This document shows positions 1-8,365 of a stretch of DNA of 39,167 nucleotides, piece by piece (the stretch's first letter is position 1; each line of letters starts with the position of its first letter). The position numbers and the translations under genes are program-made. The notes beneath the pieces were generated by a model. That model was not told the origin of the DNA, ran no database searches, and saw nothing but the letters and a program-made list of their open reading frames with translations. Source of the stretch: CAZXSK01 sp964642855. Its GTDB lineage: Bacteria > Planctomycetota > Phycisphaerae > SM23-33. The stretch lies in assembly GCA_964642855.1 (NCBI GenBank), contig CAZXSK010000039.1, positions 1 to 39,167 on the forward strand, given 5' to 3'.

Positions 1-1118
1 TCCTGCCGGGCTCGGATGGCAATCATCCGGTCCAGCGCGAGTTTCGCATCACCTGCAATTTCCCGGTCTACGCTCACCTGGTTGACAGGCTGGCCGGTGG
101 CGATACCGTCGAGTACCCACAGCAGGTGGGGCAGGTCGACCCGCTTCATCTGCCGACAGATAGCAGGCGATCCGGAGAGCACACGGATCTGCTTGTCGGG
201 GTTCTCGCAAGCAAGCCGCTCGACCAGGGCACTCTCGGTTCCAACGTACCACGCGCTTCCCGCCGGGGCAGAGCCGATCGCCTGGATGATCTGCTGGGTC
301 GATCCGCTGGCATCGGCGAGTTCAACGACCTCTCGTGGGCACTCCGGATGCACGATGATCTTCGCGTTCGGGTTCTCCCGGCGAGCGGAACGGACGTCCT
401 CCGGCTTGAAGAGCTGATGCACGTAGCAATGTCCCTTCCACAACAGGAAGGTCGCGCGGTTCACGTCGTCGGCACTCAGGCCTCCGGCAGGGAGCATCGG
501 GTCGTAGAGAGCGCAGTCCTCACCCTTGTACCCCATTGCGAATGCGGTGTTCCTGCCCAGGTGCTGATCCGGGATTGCGAAGATCTTCTCGCCGCCCCCG
601 CCCCCGTCGGCTTGCTCGCGCAACGCCCACTGGAAGACGTTCTGCACGTTGCTGGAGGTGCAGCACGCTCCGCCAGCCCGGCCGGTGATGGCCTTGGTGA
701 CAGCCGTCGAGTTGACGTACGTGACGGGCAGGATGCGCGCTGCTGTCAGATCGGCCATCTCCGAAAGCGCAGCCTCTACGGCGTCCGGCTCGGCCATGTC
801 CGCCATCGAGCAACCCGCGAGCATGCTCGGAAGACAGACCACCTGTTCGCGCGAGGAGACGATATCCGCCGACTCGGCCATGAAATGCACGCCACAGAAG
901 ACGATGAACCTGGCCTTGTCCTGCCCGGCGGCAAGCTGGGCGAGCTTCAGGCTGTCGCCGCGGAAATCTGCGAACCGGATGACCTCGTCGGCCTGGTAAT
1001 GGTGCCCGAGGATCACCAGCTCCTCGCCCAGCTCCCGTTTCCGGGCGGCGATGCGGGAGGTCAGTTCTTCCAGGGACAGTTGCTGATACTCGGCTGGGAT
1101 TTCATCGGTCAGTGGCAT
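1..1118 (-). CDS. nadA: Quinolinate synthase NadA (3' end cut by window edge)
   Basis: NadA condenses iminoaspartate with dihydroxyacetone phosphate to quinolinate in de novo NAD synthesis, using a [4Fe-4S] cluster. The frame is open from ATG at 1118 to the window edge without a stop (about 372 codons), so only a few C-terminal residues are missing. Recognisable family blocks are GHHYQADEVIRFADFRGDS near residue 38, FCGVHFMAES near 75, and three likely cluster cysteines: C103 (AGCSMAD), C231 (GHCYVHQLF) and C321 (CRQMKRVDLP). HPEC near 257 is also a family motif. GGAG lies about 10 nt before the start. It follows murJ on the same strand after 83 bp; a TACAAT at 1165-1170 (minus sense) may be its own -10 box. 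No nadB or nadC is visible. Confidence 0.95.
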   Translation of the reverse strand, partial: MPLTDEIPAEYQQLSLEELTSRIAARKRELGEELVILGHHYQADEVIRFADFRGDSLKLAQLAAGQDKARFIVFCGVHFMAESADIVSSREQVVCLPSMLAGCSMADMAEPDAVEAALSEMADLTAARILPVTYVNSTAVTKAITGRAGGACCTSSNVQNVFQWALREQADGGGGGEKIFAIPDQHLGRNTAFAMGYKGEDCALYDPMLPAGGLSADDVNRATFLLWKGHCYVHQLFKPEDVRSARRENPNAKIIVHPECPREVVELADASGSTQQIIQAIGSAPAGSAWYVGTESALVERLACENPDKQIRVLSGSPAICRQMKRVDLPHLLWVLDGIATGQPVNQVSVDREIAGDAKLALDRMIAIRARQ

Positions 1119-1201
1119 GGGGCCGGGTGCTCCGGATGGAAAGTAGTCGTTCGCTTCGGTGGTTCATTGTATGGCAGTATGGGGACGCACGCCAGCCCGG
1201 C

Positions 1202-2842
1202 TCAGGCCTGGGGCTGGTCGTCGTGAGCCTGTCGGCGACGCATTGCTCCGACGAGCTCCCCGATCTCGGGCATGCGGAGGACCCACGCTGCAAGCAGGAA
1301 CGTGGCTACCCCGGCCGGTACGGTCGCCAGCACGACCAGCCAGGGAGGCCTGCCGTGCAGAACCCCAAGCAGGCCCACAAGTGCGCCCGCCATCGCGACG
1401 CTCGCTGCAGCCGAGCGGGCCATGCTGACCAGAAGCTCGCGCCTGGCCAGTTCCCCCACGCGCTTCCAGAGGATCGCCAGCAGGACAGCGGTGTTGACTC
1501 CAGCCGAGGCGATCGTGCCCAGCCCGAAGGCCCCTGCCCCCACCCCGGGCAGCCAGATCGTCGCCAGCACAACCGCAAGCCCCATGACCATCGACGCGCA
1601 GGCGACCTTCAGGGGGGTGATGGTGTCTTTCAGCGCGAAAAAAGCCCTCGCCACGATCTGGTACGTGCAGATCGCCCAGATGCCAGCTGCATAGAATCGC
1701 AGGATATGGGCGGCTTGCAGCGCATCGGCGGTGGTGAACCGCCCGTGCTCGAACAGCATCCGCGTGATCGGTCCGGCGAGCACGAACAGTCCCGTCCCCG
1801 CGGCAAGACCTTCCATGAACGCCAGTCGAACCGCCCGGCTGACGCTGCTGCGGAAGTTGGGCATGTCGGACCGGCTGGCATACCGGCTGAGCAGCGGGAA
1901 CACTGCCACCCCCAGCGAGATCGCCAGCACGCCCATCGGGAACTGGTAAAGCCTCCGGGCGACCTCGATCCGCACCAGCGCACCCTCCTGCAGGGGCTTG
2001 GTGACCGACCACCAGAGCAGGTGCAGGGTCGGCGCGTCGGCCGTGGCAGCCAGCACCCATGCGATCAGGCTGTATATCAACTCCGACAGCTGAATGAACC
2101 CCAGGCCCACGAGCATCGGACCGGCCAGCCGGACGATGGCCCGAACGCCAGGCTGGATCGGGCGGAGCTCAAGGCGCACGGGGAGCCCGGCGCGTCTGAG
2201 CAGCACCCAGACCCCCGCAAGCTGGACGACTCCCGCCAGCGGGACCGCAGTTGCGATGATCCACAGCCGGCCCTGAAGCGACCCCGCCAGCCACGGTGAA
2301 ACACCCCAGGCTGCGACGATGATGAAGATGTTCAGCAGCACCGGCGCGAAGGCGGGGAAGAAAAATCTGCCCCGACAGTTCAGCGCAGCAGAGCCCATCG
2401 CCAGCAGACAGATCGTGAGGGTGAACGGCATCATGATCGCGGTGAGCACCAGCAGCAGGTCCAGGTCCTCCCCAGACCCCGCCCACATCCGCCAGGCCAG
2501 CAGGCCGACTTCGATGAGGATCACCAGCACAGCCAACAAGGCGGCCAGCAGCCCCAGGGCGTTGCCGAGCAGCTTTCGCGCAGCGGAGATGCCGTCGGTT
2601 TCGAGCTTCTCGGAGAAGACGGGCACGAAAGCAGCCGACAGGGCCCCCTCTCCGAACAGCCTGCGGAAGAGATTCGGGATCTGGAACGCCAGGCGAAATG
2701 CGCTGGTCATCCGCTGGGCGCCCAGGGAGGTGATGGCGATGTCACGGACCAGGCCCAGAACGCGCGACAGGAGCGTAACGGAGGCGATCACCTTGGCCGC
2801 CCCGAAGAAATGCTCCCGCTCACGATGCTCCTGGTCCGTCAT
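1202..2842 (-). CDS. murJ: Lipid II flippase MurJ
   Basis: MurJ flips lipid-linked peptidoglycan precursors across the inner membrane. The 546-aa product is all-helical and hydrophobic, the right size for a 14-TM MurJ/MVN protein. It shows the N-terminal signature RVLGLVRDI, IPNLFRRLFGEGALSAAFVP near residues 53-72, and VARAFFALKDT further on. The open frame extends far upstream to 4069, but that part is the antisense of the glycosyltransferase gene. ATG 2842 is chosen because homology begins right after it and a -10-like CATAAT ends 7 nt before it, suggesting a leaderless mRNA. It is divergent from the GT4 gene, with 132 bp between the starts, which fits a cell-envelope pair. Confidence 0.95.
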   Translation of the reverse strand: MTDQEHREREHFFGAAKVIASVTLLSRVLGLVRDIAITSLGAQRMTSAFRLAFQIPNLFRRLFGEGALSAAFVPVFSEKLETDGISAARKLLGNALGLLAALLAVLVILIEVGLLAWRMWAGSGEDLDLLLVLTAIMMPFTLTICLLAMGSAALNCRGRFFFPAFAPVLLNIFIIVAAWGVSPWLAGSLQGRLWIIATAVPLAGVVQLAGVWVLLRRAGLPVRLELRPIQPGVRAIVRLAGPMLVGLGFIQLSELIYSLIAWVLAATADAPTLHLLWWSVTKPLQEGALVRIEVARRLYQFPMGVLAISLGVAVFPLLSRYASRSDMPNFRSSVSRAVRLAFMEGLAAGTGLFVLAGPITRMLFEHGRFTTADALQAAHILRFYAAGIWAICTYQIVARAFFALKDTITPLKVACASMVMGLAVVLATIWLPGVGAGAFGLGTIASAGVNTAVLLAILWKRVGELARRELLVSMARSAAASVAMAGALVGLLGVLHGRPPWLVVLATVPAGVATFLLAAWVLRMPEIGELVGAMRRRQAHDDQPQA

Positions 2843-2849
2843 CGCGAGG

Positions 2850-2878
2850 ATTATGCGCGCTGCGGCGGCCTGGCGAAA
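2850..2878 (-). promoter_or_regulatory. Putative leaderless promoter of murJ
   Basis: In the minus sense: weak -35 TTTCGC, 17 bp, -10 CATAAT, then 7 nt to the murJ ATG. Transcription would start at or next to the start codon. The -35 is the poorest of the nine such promoters in the window. Confidence 0.5.
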
Positions 2879-2939
2879 GCCCCGGCCGGGTATTCCAAAG
2901 GCTGACAGCACCAAGCCGGGCGATCCTGTCAACCGGCGC

Positions 2940-2968
2940 TTGACCGGTCGAGGCCACTCGCGGACGAT
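2940..2968 (+). promoter_or_regulatory. Putative leaderless promoter of GT4 gene
   Basis: TTGACC, 17 bp, GACGAT, then 6 nt to ATG 2975. There is no room for a Shine-Dalgarno sequence between a normal start site and the ATG. Confidence 0.5.
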
Positions 2969-2974
2969 ACGCCC

Positions 2975-4129
2975 ATGCGAATCTGCCATGTTATCACGAG
3001 GCTGATTCTGGGTGGCGCCCAGGAGAACACCATCCTCACCTGCGAGGGATTGCACGAGCGCGGGCACGACGTAACGCTGGTGACCGGCCCGGCAATCGGT
3101 CCGGAAGGAGAGCTGCTCGCCCGGGCTCAAGCCGGCGGGTACGAGGTCGTGGTCCTGGACGCGCTTCGTCGGGAGATCCATCCGGGCAGGGATCTGGCCT
3201 GCTATCGCGAGCTTAAGCAGTTGCTCCGATCGCTCAAGCCGGACGTCATGCATTCCCATTCGTCCAAAGCGGGCATCCTGGCCCGTCGGGCAGCAAGCAG
3301 GGCTGGCAGGATCGGGATGAAGATCGTCCATACGATCCATGGCCTGCCGTTCCATCCGTACGAAACGTGGTGGCGCAACAGGCTGTACATCCACCTCGAG
3401 CGAAGCGCTGCCAAGGTCTCCGACGCGGTCCTGTGCGTCTCGGACGCGATGACCCGCCAGGCATTGGCAGCCGGCGTGGGCAGGCCCGAGCAGTTCCAGA
3501 CCGTCTACAGCGGAATGGAAGTCGATCGCTTCCTCTGCAGGCCGGAGGACGCCGATGCGTTCCGGGCGTCGTTGAACCTGCCCCCCCACGCCGTCCTCGT
3601 CACGCAGGTGTCCCGGCTTGCGGAGCTCAAGGGGCACGACGACATCCTCGCGTGCGACGCGTGGCAGGATCCCCGTGTGCATTTCTGTTTCGTCGGTGAC
3701 GGCTGGCGACGGGCTGAGATCGAAGCTGCCATCGCCTGTCATCCGGCCGGGGAGCGGTTCCGCCTGACGGGCCTGCTCCCGCCGGAGCAGATGCCCGCAG
3801 TCATGCACGCGACCGATGTTCTGGTGCACTGCAGCTACCGGGAAGGCCTCGCCCGAACACTGCCCCAGGCGATGCTCGCGGGCAAGCCGGTGATCAGCTA
3901 CGACGTCGACGGGGCGCCGGAAGTGGTCGGAGAGAATACGGGCGTGCTCCTGCCGGCCGGGGACATCGAGGGCCTGTCCGAAGCCGTCCGCAAGCTGGCC
4001 GATGATCCCGTGCTGCGAGAGCGGCTTGGCCAGGCGGGCAGGGAACTCTGCAGGGAGCGGTTCGACCATCGCCGCATGGTAACGCAGATCGAAGAGGTCT
4101 ACCGTCAGCTACCGTCGGCGTCTAGGTAG
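2975..4129 (+). CDS. GT4-family glycosyltransferase
   Basis: The 384-aa protein has a GT-B fold layout. The N-terminal acceptor half begins MRICHVITRLILGGAQENT and contains HSHSSKAG near residue 92. The C-terminal nucleotide-sugar half has VSRLAELKGHDD near 206, FVGDGWRR, YREGLARTLPQAMLAGKPVI near 288, and a DVDGAPEVV loop. These are the standard features of retaining GT4 enzymes that build LPS, exopolysaccharide or other glycoconjugates. The sugar and acceptor cannot be read from sequence. It lies next to murJ, so an envelope role is plausible. Its stop overlaps the convergent HAD gene by 8 bp. Confidence 0.9.
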   Translation: MRICHVITRLILGGAQENTILTCEGLHERGHDVTLVTGPAIGPEGELLARAQAGGYEVVVLDALRREIHPGRDLACYRELKQLLRSLKPDVMHSHSSKAGILARRAASRAGRIGMKIVHTIHGLPFHPYETWWRNRLYIHLERSAAKVSDAVLCVSDAMTRQALAAGVGRPEQFQTVYSGMEVDRFLCRPEDADAFRASLNLPPHAVLVTQVSRLAELKGHDDILACDAWQDPRVHFCFVGDGWRRAEIEAAIACHPAGERFRLTGLLPPEQMPAVMHATDVLVHCSYREGLARTLPQAMLAGKPVISYDVDGAPEVVGENTGVLLPAGDIEGLSEAVRKLADDPVLRERLGQAGRELCRERFDHRRMVTQIEEVYRQLPSASR

Positions 4130-4808
4130 CGGCGTCGCAGAGCGTGCGCAGCTCGTCGGCATCGACGTCTTCGAGTGAGTTGACAATCCGCGAGGCCTCG
4201 GAAAGCTCCCGGGCGGGGTAAGAGGTGGTGACGGCGAGGACACTCAGTCCGGCCGATCGGGCCGAGGCGATGCCCGCCGGGGAGTCTTCGATGGCCAGGG
4301 ATCGTTCTGGGGCGAGTGGCTTTCCCACATCTTGAGAAAGCAGCGAGAGCGCTTTGGCATATCCTTCCGGATCGGGTTTCCCGGCTTCGACATCGCGGGC
4401 GGAGACGATCAGCCGGAAGCAGTCGAGAACGCCCACGCGGCGTGCGGCGATCTGGATTTCTTCCCGCAGTGCTCCAGAGCAGATCGCCAGCGGAACGCCC
4501 TGGTCGCTTAACTTGCGGATCAGGGCCACTGCACCGGGCAGAGGCTCGATGGTCTCCTGCAGCGTCTTCTGCATCCAGCGGGATTTCTGGTCAATCAGTT
4601 GCCGGATCCGCTGTTCATCGAGGTCTCTGCCGAGATCCTGCGCGACTTTGTGGAAGCAGTCGTGATCGTCGTAGCCGAGATAGCTGGTGTAGTAATCATC
4701 CCTCTTCAGCGGGATATCCACCGACTGAAGAGCCCGTGCAAAGCCTTCATAGTGAAGGGGTTCAGAGTCCACGATGACTCCGTCGAAATCGAAAACGATC
4801 GCATCCAA
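4122..4808 (-). CDS. HAD-superfamily phosphatase (beta-phosphoglucomutase-like)
   Basis: About 228 aa. Motif I FDFDGVIVDSEPLHYEG sits at the very N-terminus, motif II is in LAICSGAL, and motif IV is in SLAIEDSPAGI. A cap insertion follows motif I, as in subfamily IA enzymes (phosphoglycolate phosphatase or beta-phosphoglucomutase type). The substrate is not predictable. No ATG fits the start: the frame is open to 4973, but the family begins at this DFDG block. I take TTG 4808, which lies 9 nt after GAAAGG and 5 nt after a -10-like GGCTAT. TTG 4814 is the alternative. The start region is back to back with the leader of the response-regulator gene. Confidence 0.85.
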   Translation of the reverse strand: MDAIVFDFDGVIVDSEPLHYEGFARALQSVDIPLKRDDYYTSYLGYDDHDCFHKVAQDLGRDLDEQRIRQLIDQKSRWMQKTLQETIEPLPGAVALIRKLSDQGVPLAICSGALREEIQIAARRVGVLDCFRLIVSARDVEAGKPDPEGYAKALSLLSQDVGKPLAPERSLAIEDSPAGIASARSAGLSVLAVTTSYPARELSEASRIVNSLEDVDADELRTLCDAAT

Positions 4809-4813
4809 AAACA

Positions 4814-4842
4814 ATAGCCTTTCGCAAGAGGACCCGTTACAA
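4814..4842 (-). promoter_or_regulatory. Putative promoter of HAD gene
   Basis: In the minus sense: TTGTAA, 17 bp, GGCTAT, then 5 nt to TTG 4808. The -10 is weak. The same DNA on the plus strand offers a TACAAT -10 (4838-4843) for the opposing leader, so the two promoters may overlap. Confidence 0.35.
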
Positions 4843-4843
4843 T
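4838..4843 (+). promoter_or_regulatory. Candidate -10 box for the response-regulator leader
   Basis: TACAAT with no convincing -35. It would start transcription near 4850, just ahead of the structured element, giving a leader of about 280 nt before the response-regulator ATG. Confidence 0.35.
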
Positions 4844-4857
4844 AGCCAAGCATTGTG

Positions 4858-4944
4858 AAAGCGTAAAGGGGAATTGAGGCGATCCGTACCGCCGAGACGG
4901 TGGGTGAGAATCCACCGGCTTGCTTTTCTGTCCCCGATAGCTTT
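4858..4944 (+). ncRNA. Candidate structured 5' leader (three-way junction)
   Basis: Nested complementarities are visible. AAAGC 4858-4862 pairs with GCTTT 4940-4944, and GGGGA 4868-4872 pairs with TCCCC 4931-4935. Inside lie hairpin P2 (GGCG 4878-4881 with CGCC 4890-4893) and hairpin P3 (CGGTGG 4898-4903 with CCACCG 4912-4917). This makes a closed three-way junction with an internal loop in P1. GGGAA (4869-4873), GGTGAGAATCC (4903-4913) and CTGTCCCCG (4928-4936) resemble cobalamin-riboswitch core pieces, but P2 is an insertion and the CGCAACTGT part is missing. All pairs are Watson-Crick, so strand comes only from context: it precedes the response-regulator gene. The remainder of 4815-5128 has no convincing gene. 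Confidence 0.4.
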
Positions 4945-5128
4945 CCCGCCCCGGGACCCGGCTGGGTGTGCAAGATGATGTCGGCTGGGCTGTTTGAGAC
5001 GAATGCGAAAGCGTTCTCCCGGTGTGCCTACAGTGTTCCTGGTGGGGAACTCGACAGGTTTCTGTGTTGCAGCGATCGGTTCTCGTGTGCCGGTCTGGGA
5101 TTCAGGCAGGGAAGACAGAGGCAGGCAG

Positions 5129-5776
5129 ATGGCAGAAAATCAGATCCGCGTATTTCTGGCTGACGACCATGTAATGGTCCGGGAAGGTCTTGCGGCACTG
5201 GTGACCGGAGACCCGCGCATTGAGGTCGTCGGGCAGGCAAGCGACGGCCTTTCGGTAGTCAATGAAGTCAAGCAGCTTCAGCCGGACGTCGTCCTGCTGG
5301 ACATCACCATGCCCGGCCTGAACGGCTTGGATGTCTGCAGGGAGTTGACCCGCAAGGTCCAGGGCACGTCGGTGCTGATCCTGACCATGCACGACGACGA
5401 GCAGTTCATCGCGACCGCGCTGGAACACGGGGCGTCGGGATATCTGCTGAAGGAGGCCGCCGCCGACGAACTCTGCGAAGCCGTGCGACGAGTCGCCAAG
5501 GGCGAGCTCTACCTCGGCTCGGGGATCCCCTCCAAGGCGATCCACCGTGCTGTGCAGGGCAACGAGGATCCCTACGAACGGTTGACAACGCGCGAACGCC
5601 AGGTGCTCCAGCTGATCGCGGAAGGCAAGACCAACCGGGCGATCGCCGAGGACCTGCAACTGGCGGTCAAGACGGTCGACACTCACCGAAGCCGGCTGAT
5701 GCGGAAACTGAACATTCACGACCAGACCTCCCTGGTCAAATTCGCGTTGCGTAAGGGAATTGTCTCTCTGGACTGA
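5129..5776 (+). CDS. NarL/FixJ-type response regulator
   Basis: 215 aa. The N-terminal receiver has the acidic pair D12/D13, phospho-acceptor D58 in LLDITMPG, the switch Thr in LILTMHDD, and the Lys in YLLKEAA. The C-terminal LuxR-type helix-turn-helix has LTTRERQVLQLIAEGKTNRA and VKTVDTHRSRLMRKL. It is predicted to bind DNA as a phosphorylated dimer. ATG 5129 is chosen because the receiver starts immediately after it and GGCAGG precedes it; the longer upstream frame is not receiver-like. No histidine kinase is adjacent. The next gene, a GGDEF/HD-GYP protein 165 bp downstream, suggests a signalling pair, but a terminator lies between them. Confidence 0.93.
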   Translation: MAENQIRVFLADDHVMVREGLAALVTGDPRIEVVGQASDGLSVVNEVKQLQPDVVLLDITMPGLNGLDVCRELTRKVQGTSVLILTMHDDEQFIATALEHGASGYLLKEAAADELCEAVRRVAKGELYLGSGIPSKAIHRAVQGNEDPYERLTTRERQVLQLIAEGKTNRAIAEDLQLAVKTVDTHRSRLMRKLNIHDQTSLVKFALRKGIVSLD

Positions 5777-5818
5777 GAGGATCTCCCCGCCGACGTGCAG
5801 AACTCACGAAGCGATGCC

Positions 5819-5847
5819 GGACCGCGGCTCTGCGGTCATTATTCTTC
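5819..5847 (+). terminator. Intrinsic terminator after response regulator
   Basis: GACCGC, loop GGCTCT, GCGGTC, then ATTATTCTT: a compact 6-bp GC-rich hairpin with a T-rich tail, 43 nt after the response-regulator stop. Confidence 0.6.
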
Positions 5848-5941
5848 CATCTCGCTAAGGTCTTGCCCCCACTTGCCGATATGCTTGGAGGCGGATCCGG
5901 TGCGGCCGCCATCGGAACGAACGTAGCGGAAGGGTCGAAGA

Positions 5942-8218
5942 ATGGGGCAGGGATTGCCTGGCCGCAAATTGACATCCCCGGGGGTGCTGCTGATCCTGGC
6001 AGTTACAGCTGCGTGCTGTATCTTCCTGTTGGACGTGTTCTATCTGCAGTCCCGCGCCGACGAACAGAAATGGAGTTCGATCCGAACCCGCTCGGCCCGT
6101 ATTGAAGAAGCCGGCCGCCATGCCCTCGTGCGGGAGGAGCAGAATCTCCGAAGGATCACGACGATGTGGGCCAACTCCCCGTCGGCCCTGGGATTCGTGA
6201 ATGCTCCTCTCGAGACCGACGCGATCGACCGGCTGATGGAGAGATCCGCCGAGGCCCTGCACGTTTCCTGTGTGCTGGTCTGCAGCCCGGACGGCGGCAT
6301 TCTGCGGGCATGGGACGTCTCAGACCACGGCCACGTGCAGGTGTTGACCGATGGCCGGGCACGTGATGTCCTGGACGAACTGGACGCGAATCTGGCCAAG
6401 ATCGCGGAGTTACCCGCGGCAGGCTTCCTGACCAGAGGCCAGCAACTCCTGCAGGTTGCAGCTGCCGAGATCCGGGAAGTCTCAGGGGATCACAGGCGGG
6501 GCTTCCTGCTGGCCATCCGCCCGGTAAGCGACTCTCTTCTCGACGCGCTGACCCCTGCCGTTGGCGGTGACATCACGATCATTCGAAGCCGCACCCTTCC
6601 GGCAGAATCCAGAAGCCAGCAGGGCGCGACCCACGGATTCTGGCAGCCCGATGAAGACAGCCTCGCGGTAGCCTGGGCCATCGAGGGCCTGAGGGGGAAA
6701 CACCTGGGATACCTCCAAGCCCGCGTTCCGGTCGCTGACATCACCCGCCAGGCGAAGGAAAGCCGACGGATGGTCCTGATCGTCCTTTCCCTCTCGACCG
6801 GCCTGGCCCTGCTGGTGATCGTCGGTACGCACATGCTGATCACCGGGCCTGTAATCCGGCTGCTCAAGCGGCTCCAGAAACTGGAGGTCGGCGAAGGGGA
6901 AGTGGGTGATCTTGTCCGCGACATGCACGGCGAGCCGCTCATGCTCGCTCGGAGGCTGGAGGAAGCATTTGACAAGCTGGCCTACATGTCCAAGACCGAC
7001 CAACTGACCGGTCTGGCCAACCGGCGACACTTCGAGGAAGTGCTCCACGCCTTCTACTACCAGGCCCGGCGATACAACCGCTCGCTGTCCCTGATCATCA
7101 TGGACATCGATTTCTTCAAGGCTGTCAATGACACGGTCGGCCACCAGGCGGGCGACGAACTGCTGAAGATCACCGCCCGGGAAATCGAAAACGTCTGCCG
7201 AAAGGCCGACCTCCCGGCCAGACTGGGTGGAGATGAATTCGCCGTCCTGCTGCCCGAAACCACTTCCGAATCGGCGGCGGCGGTTGCCGACCGCATCCGC
7301 CAGGCCGTCGCGGAACGCCCGATGGAAGTCGGCGGCGTCGAGATCAACGCGACGGTCTCGATCGGGCTTGCCGATCTCAACGCCGGAGAGATGGACTGTC
7401 CCGAAGGCCTGATGTCCCTGGCCGACCGGGCACTCTACGCAGCCAAGGAACTCGGACGCAACCAGACGGTGCAGGCCCACAAGCTCACCGGTCTGGATGT
7501 CCGGTCCCCGGGCGAGGGCGAAGACGCCAGCCTCCTGCAGAAGAAGCTCGCCGGTCTCGACCAGCAGTTCAAGCACCTCTTCATCAATGCCGTCGAGGAG
7601 GTCGCCAACATTCTCGGCGACCGGGACCCGAACATGCTGTATCACGCCCGGAATGTGCAGCACTACGCGACCCTGATCGCCCGGGAGATGGAGCTTCCCT
7701 CCCGCGTGCTGCAGCGAGTCCAGGTCGCCTCGGTTCTCCACGATATCGGCATGCTCTCCCTGCCCGACGACGTACTGCTCCACCAGGGACAACTCGACGT
7801 TCAGCGGCTGGAGACCATGCGCCAGCACCCCCTGATGAGTGTCCGGATCATGGAGCGCATGGAGTTCCTGGAGCAGGAGATTCCCGCCGTGCGCTACCAC
7901 CATGAGCGATGGGACGGCAAGGGATATCCCGAAGGCGTCGCGGGAGCGAAAATCCCGCTCAGCGCACGAATCATCGCCGTGGCCGACGCGTTCGACTCGA
8001 TCACGTCCGATCGTGTCTATCGCGGTGCCCGGGATCGCCGCGACGCCATCGAGGAAATCAAAGCCGCCGCGGGCTCCCAGTTCGACCCGGTCGTGGTCAA
8101 CGCTCTCGTCGCCATCGAAGCGCGCATGGGCGAGGAGATGATGGCCCGCTGGGATGGAGCAACGAAGACAGGCAAGCAGCGGCAGTCCGAGCAACACTCC
8201 GTAGATTCCCGGGTCTGA
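5942..8218 (+). CDS. Membrane GGDEF/HD-GYP bifunctional c-di-GMP enzyme
   Basis: 758 aa. A TM helix (about 14-34) and a roughly 240-residue extracytoplasmic, CHASE4-like sensor precede a second TM (about 278-300) and a HAMP-like stretch. The diguanylate cyclase domain (about 345-510) has RLGGDEF with G429-F433 intact. The HD-GYP phosphodiesterase domain (about 555-735) has H600-D601 in LHDIGM and HHERWDGKGYP at 653-663. Both halves look competent for synthesis and hydrolysis of cyclic di-GMP; which dominates cannot be told. The usual HDIGK lysine is Met604 here. GGAAGGG lies about 7 nt before ATG 5942. A terminator follows at 8328. Confidence 0.92.
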   Translation: MGQGLPGRKLTSPGVLLILAVTAACCIFLLDVFYLQSRADEQKWSSIRTRSARIEEAGRHALVREEQNLRRITTMWANSPSALGFVNAPLETDAIDRLMERSAEALHVSCVLVCSPDGGILRAWDVSDHGHVQVLTDGRARDVLDELDANLAKIAELPAAGFLTRGQQLLQVAAAEIREVSGDHRRGFLLAIRPVSDSLLDALTPAVGGDITIIRSRTLPAESRSQQGATHGFWQPDEDSLAVAWAIEGLRGKHLGYLQARVPVADITRQAKESRRMVLIVLSLSTGLALLVIVGTHMLITGPVIRLLKRLQKLEVGEGEVGDLVRDMHGEPLMLARRLEEAFDKLAYMSKTDQLTGLANRRHFEEVLHAFYYQARRYNRSLSLIIMDIDFFKAVNDTVGHQAGDELLKITAREIENVCRKADLPARLGGDEFAVLLPETTSESAAAVADRIRQAVAERPMEVGGVEINATVSIGLADLNAGEMDCPEGLMSLADRALYAAKELGRNQTVQAHKLTGLDVRSPGEGEDASLLQKKLAGLDQQFKHLFINAVEEVANILGDRDPNMLYHARNVQHYATLIAREMELPSRVLQRVQVASVLHDIGMLSLPDDVLLHQGQLDVQRLETMRQHPLMSVRIMERMEFLEQEIPAVRYHHERWDGKGYPEGVAGAKIPLSARIIAVADAFDSITSDRVYRGARDRRDAIEEIKAAAGSQFDPVVVNALVAIEARMGEEMMARWDGATKTGKQRQSEQHSVDSRV

Positions 8219-8327
8219 CAGGCTCGACGGTCGAAATCTCCCCGCGAAATCCGTACCGGTATTTGTCCTCTTTGCGCCTGCTCCTACAATGTTTCAGGTT
8301 GGTTTCCCCTTCTGCCGACCTTGCCAA

Positions 8328-8365
8328 GGGAGCAGCGGATCGAAGATTCGCTGCTCTCCTTTCTT
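8328..8365 (+). terminator. Intrinsic terminator after GGDEF/HD-GYP gene
   Basis: GGGAGCAGCG, 11-nt loop, CGCTGCTCTCC, then TTTCTT. The stem has one bulged T. It lies 110 nt after the stop codon. Confidence 0.6.

Noticed and set aside
2843..4069. N-terminal extension of the MurJ frame to 955 codons
   Set aside because: The extension lies entirely opposite the GT4 gene or in its promoter; MurJ homology begins at ATG 2842, which has its own -10 box.
4858..4944. Calling this leader a cobalamin riboswitch outright
   Set aside because: Only three short core-like pieces match, an extra hairpin is inserted, and the CGCAACTGT segment and 5' GGTGCC region are missing. Reported as an unclassified structured leader instead.
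4858..4944. c-di-AMP (ydaO) or tRNA-like reading of the same element
   Set aside because: The CCCGAnAGCT end is reminiscent of ydaO, but the GGGTGAATC-hairpin-AGGG order is absent; the hairpin loop is 8 nt and lacks T-loop bases, so it is not a tRNA.
6482..8197. A 571-codon open frame on the minus strand opposite the GGDEF/HD-GYP gene, and similar long antisense frames at 126-1226 (+), 8964-10664 (-), 16352-17959 (-), 22265-23581 (-) and 25971-27812 (+)
   Set aside because: Each is a shadow of a well-identified gene on the other strand. High GC at third codon positions removes stop codons from antisense frames, and none of these products contains a recognisable domain.
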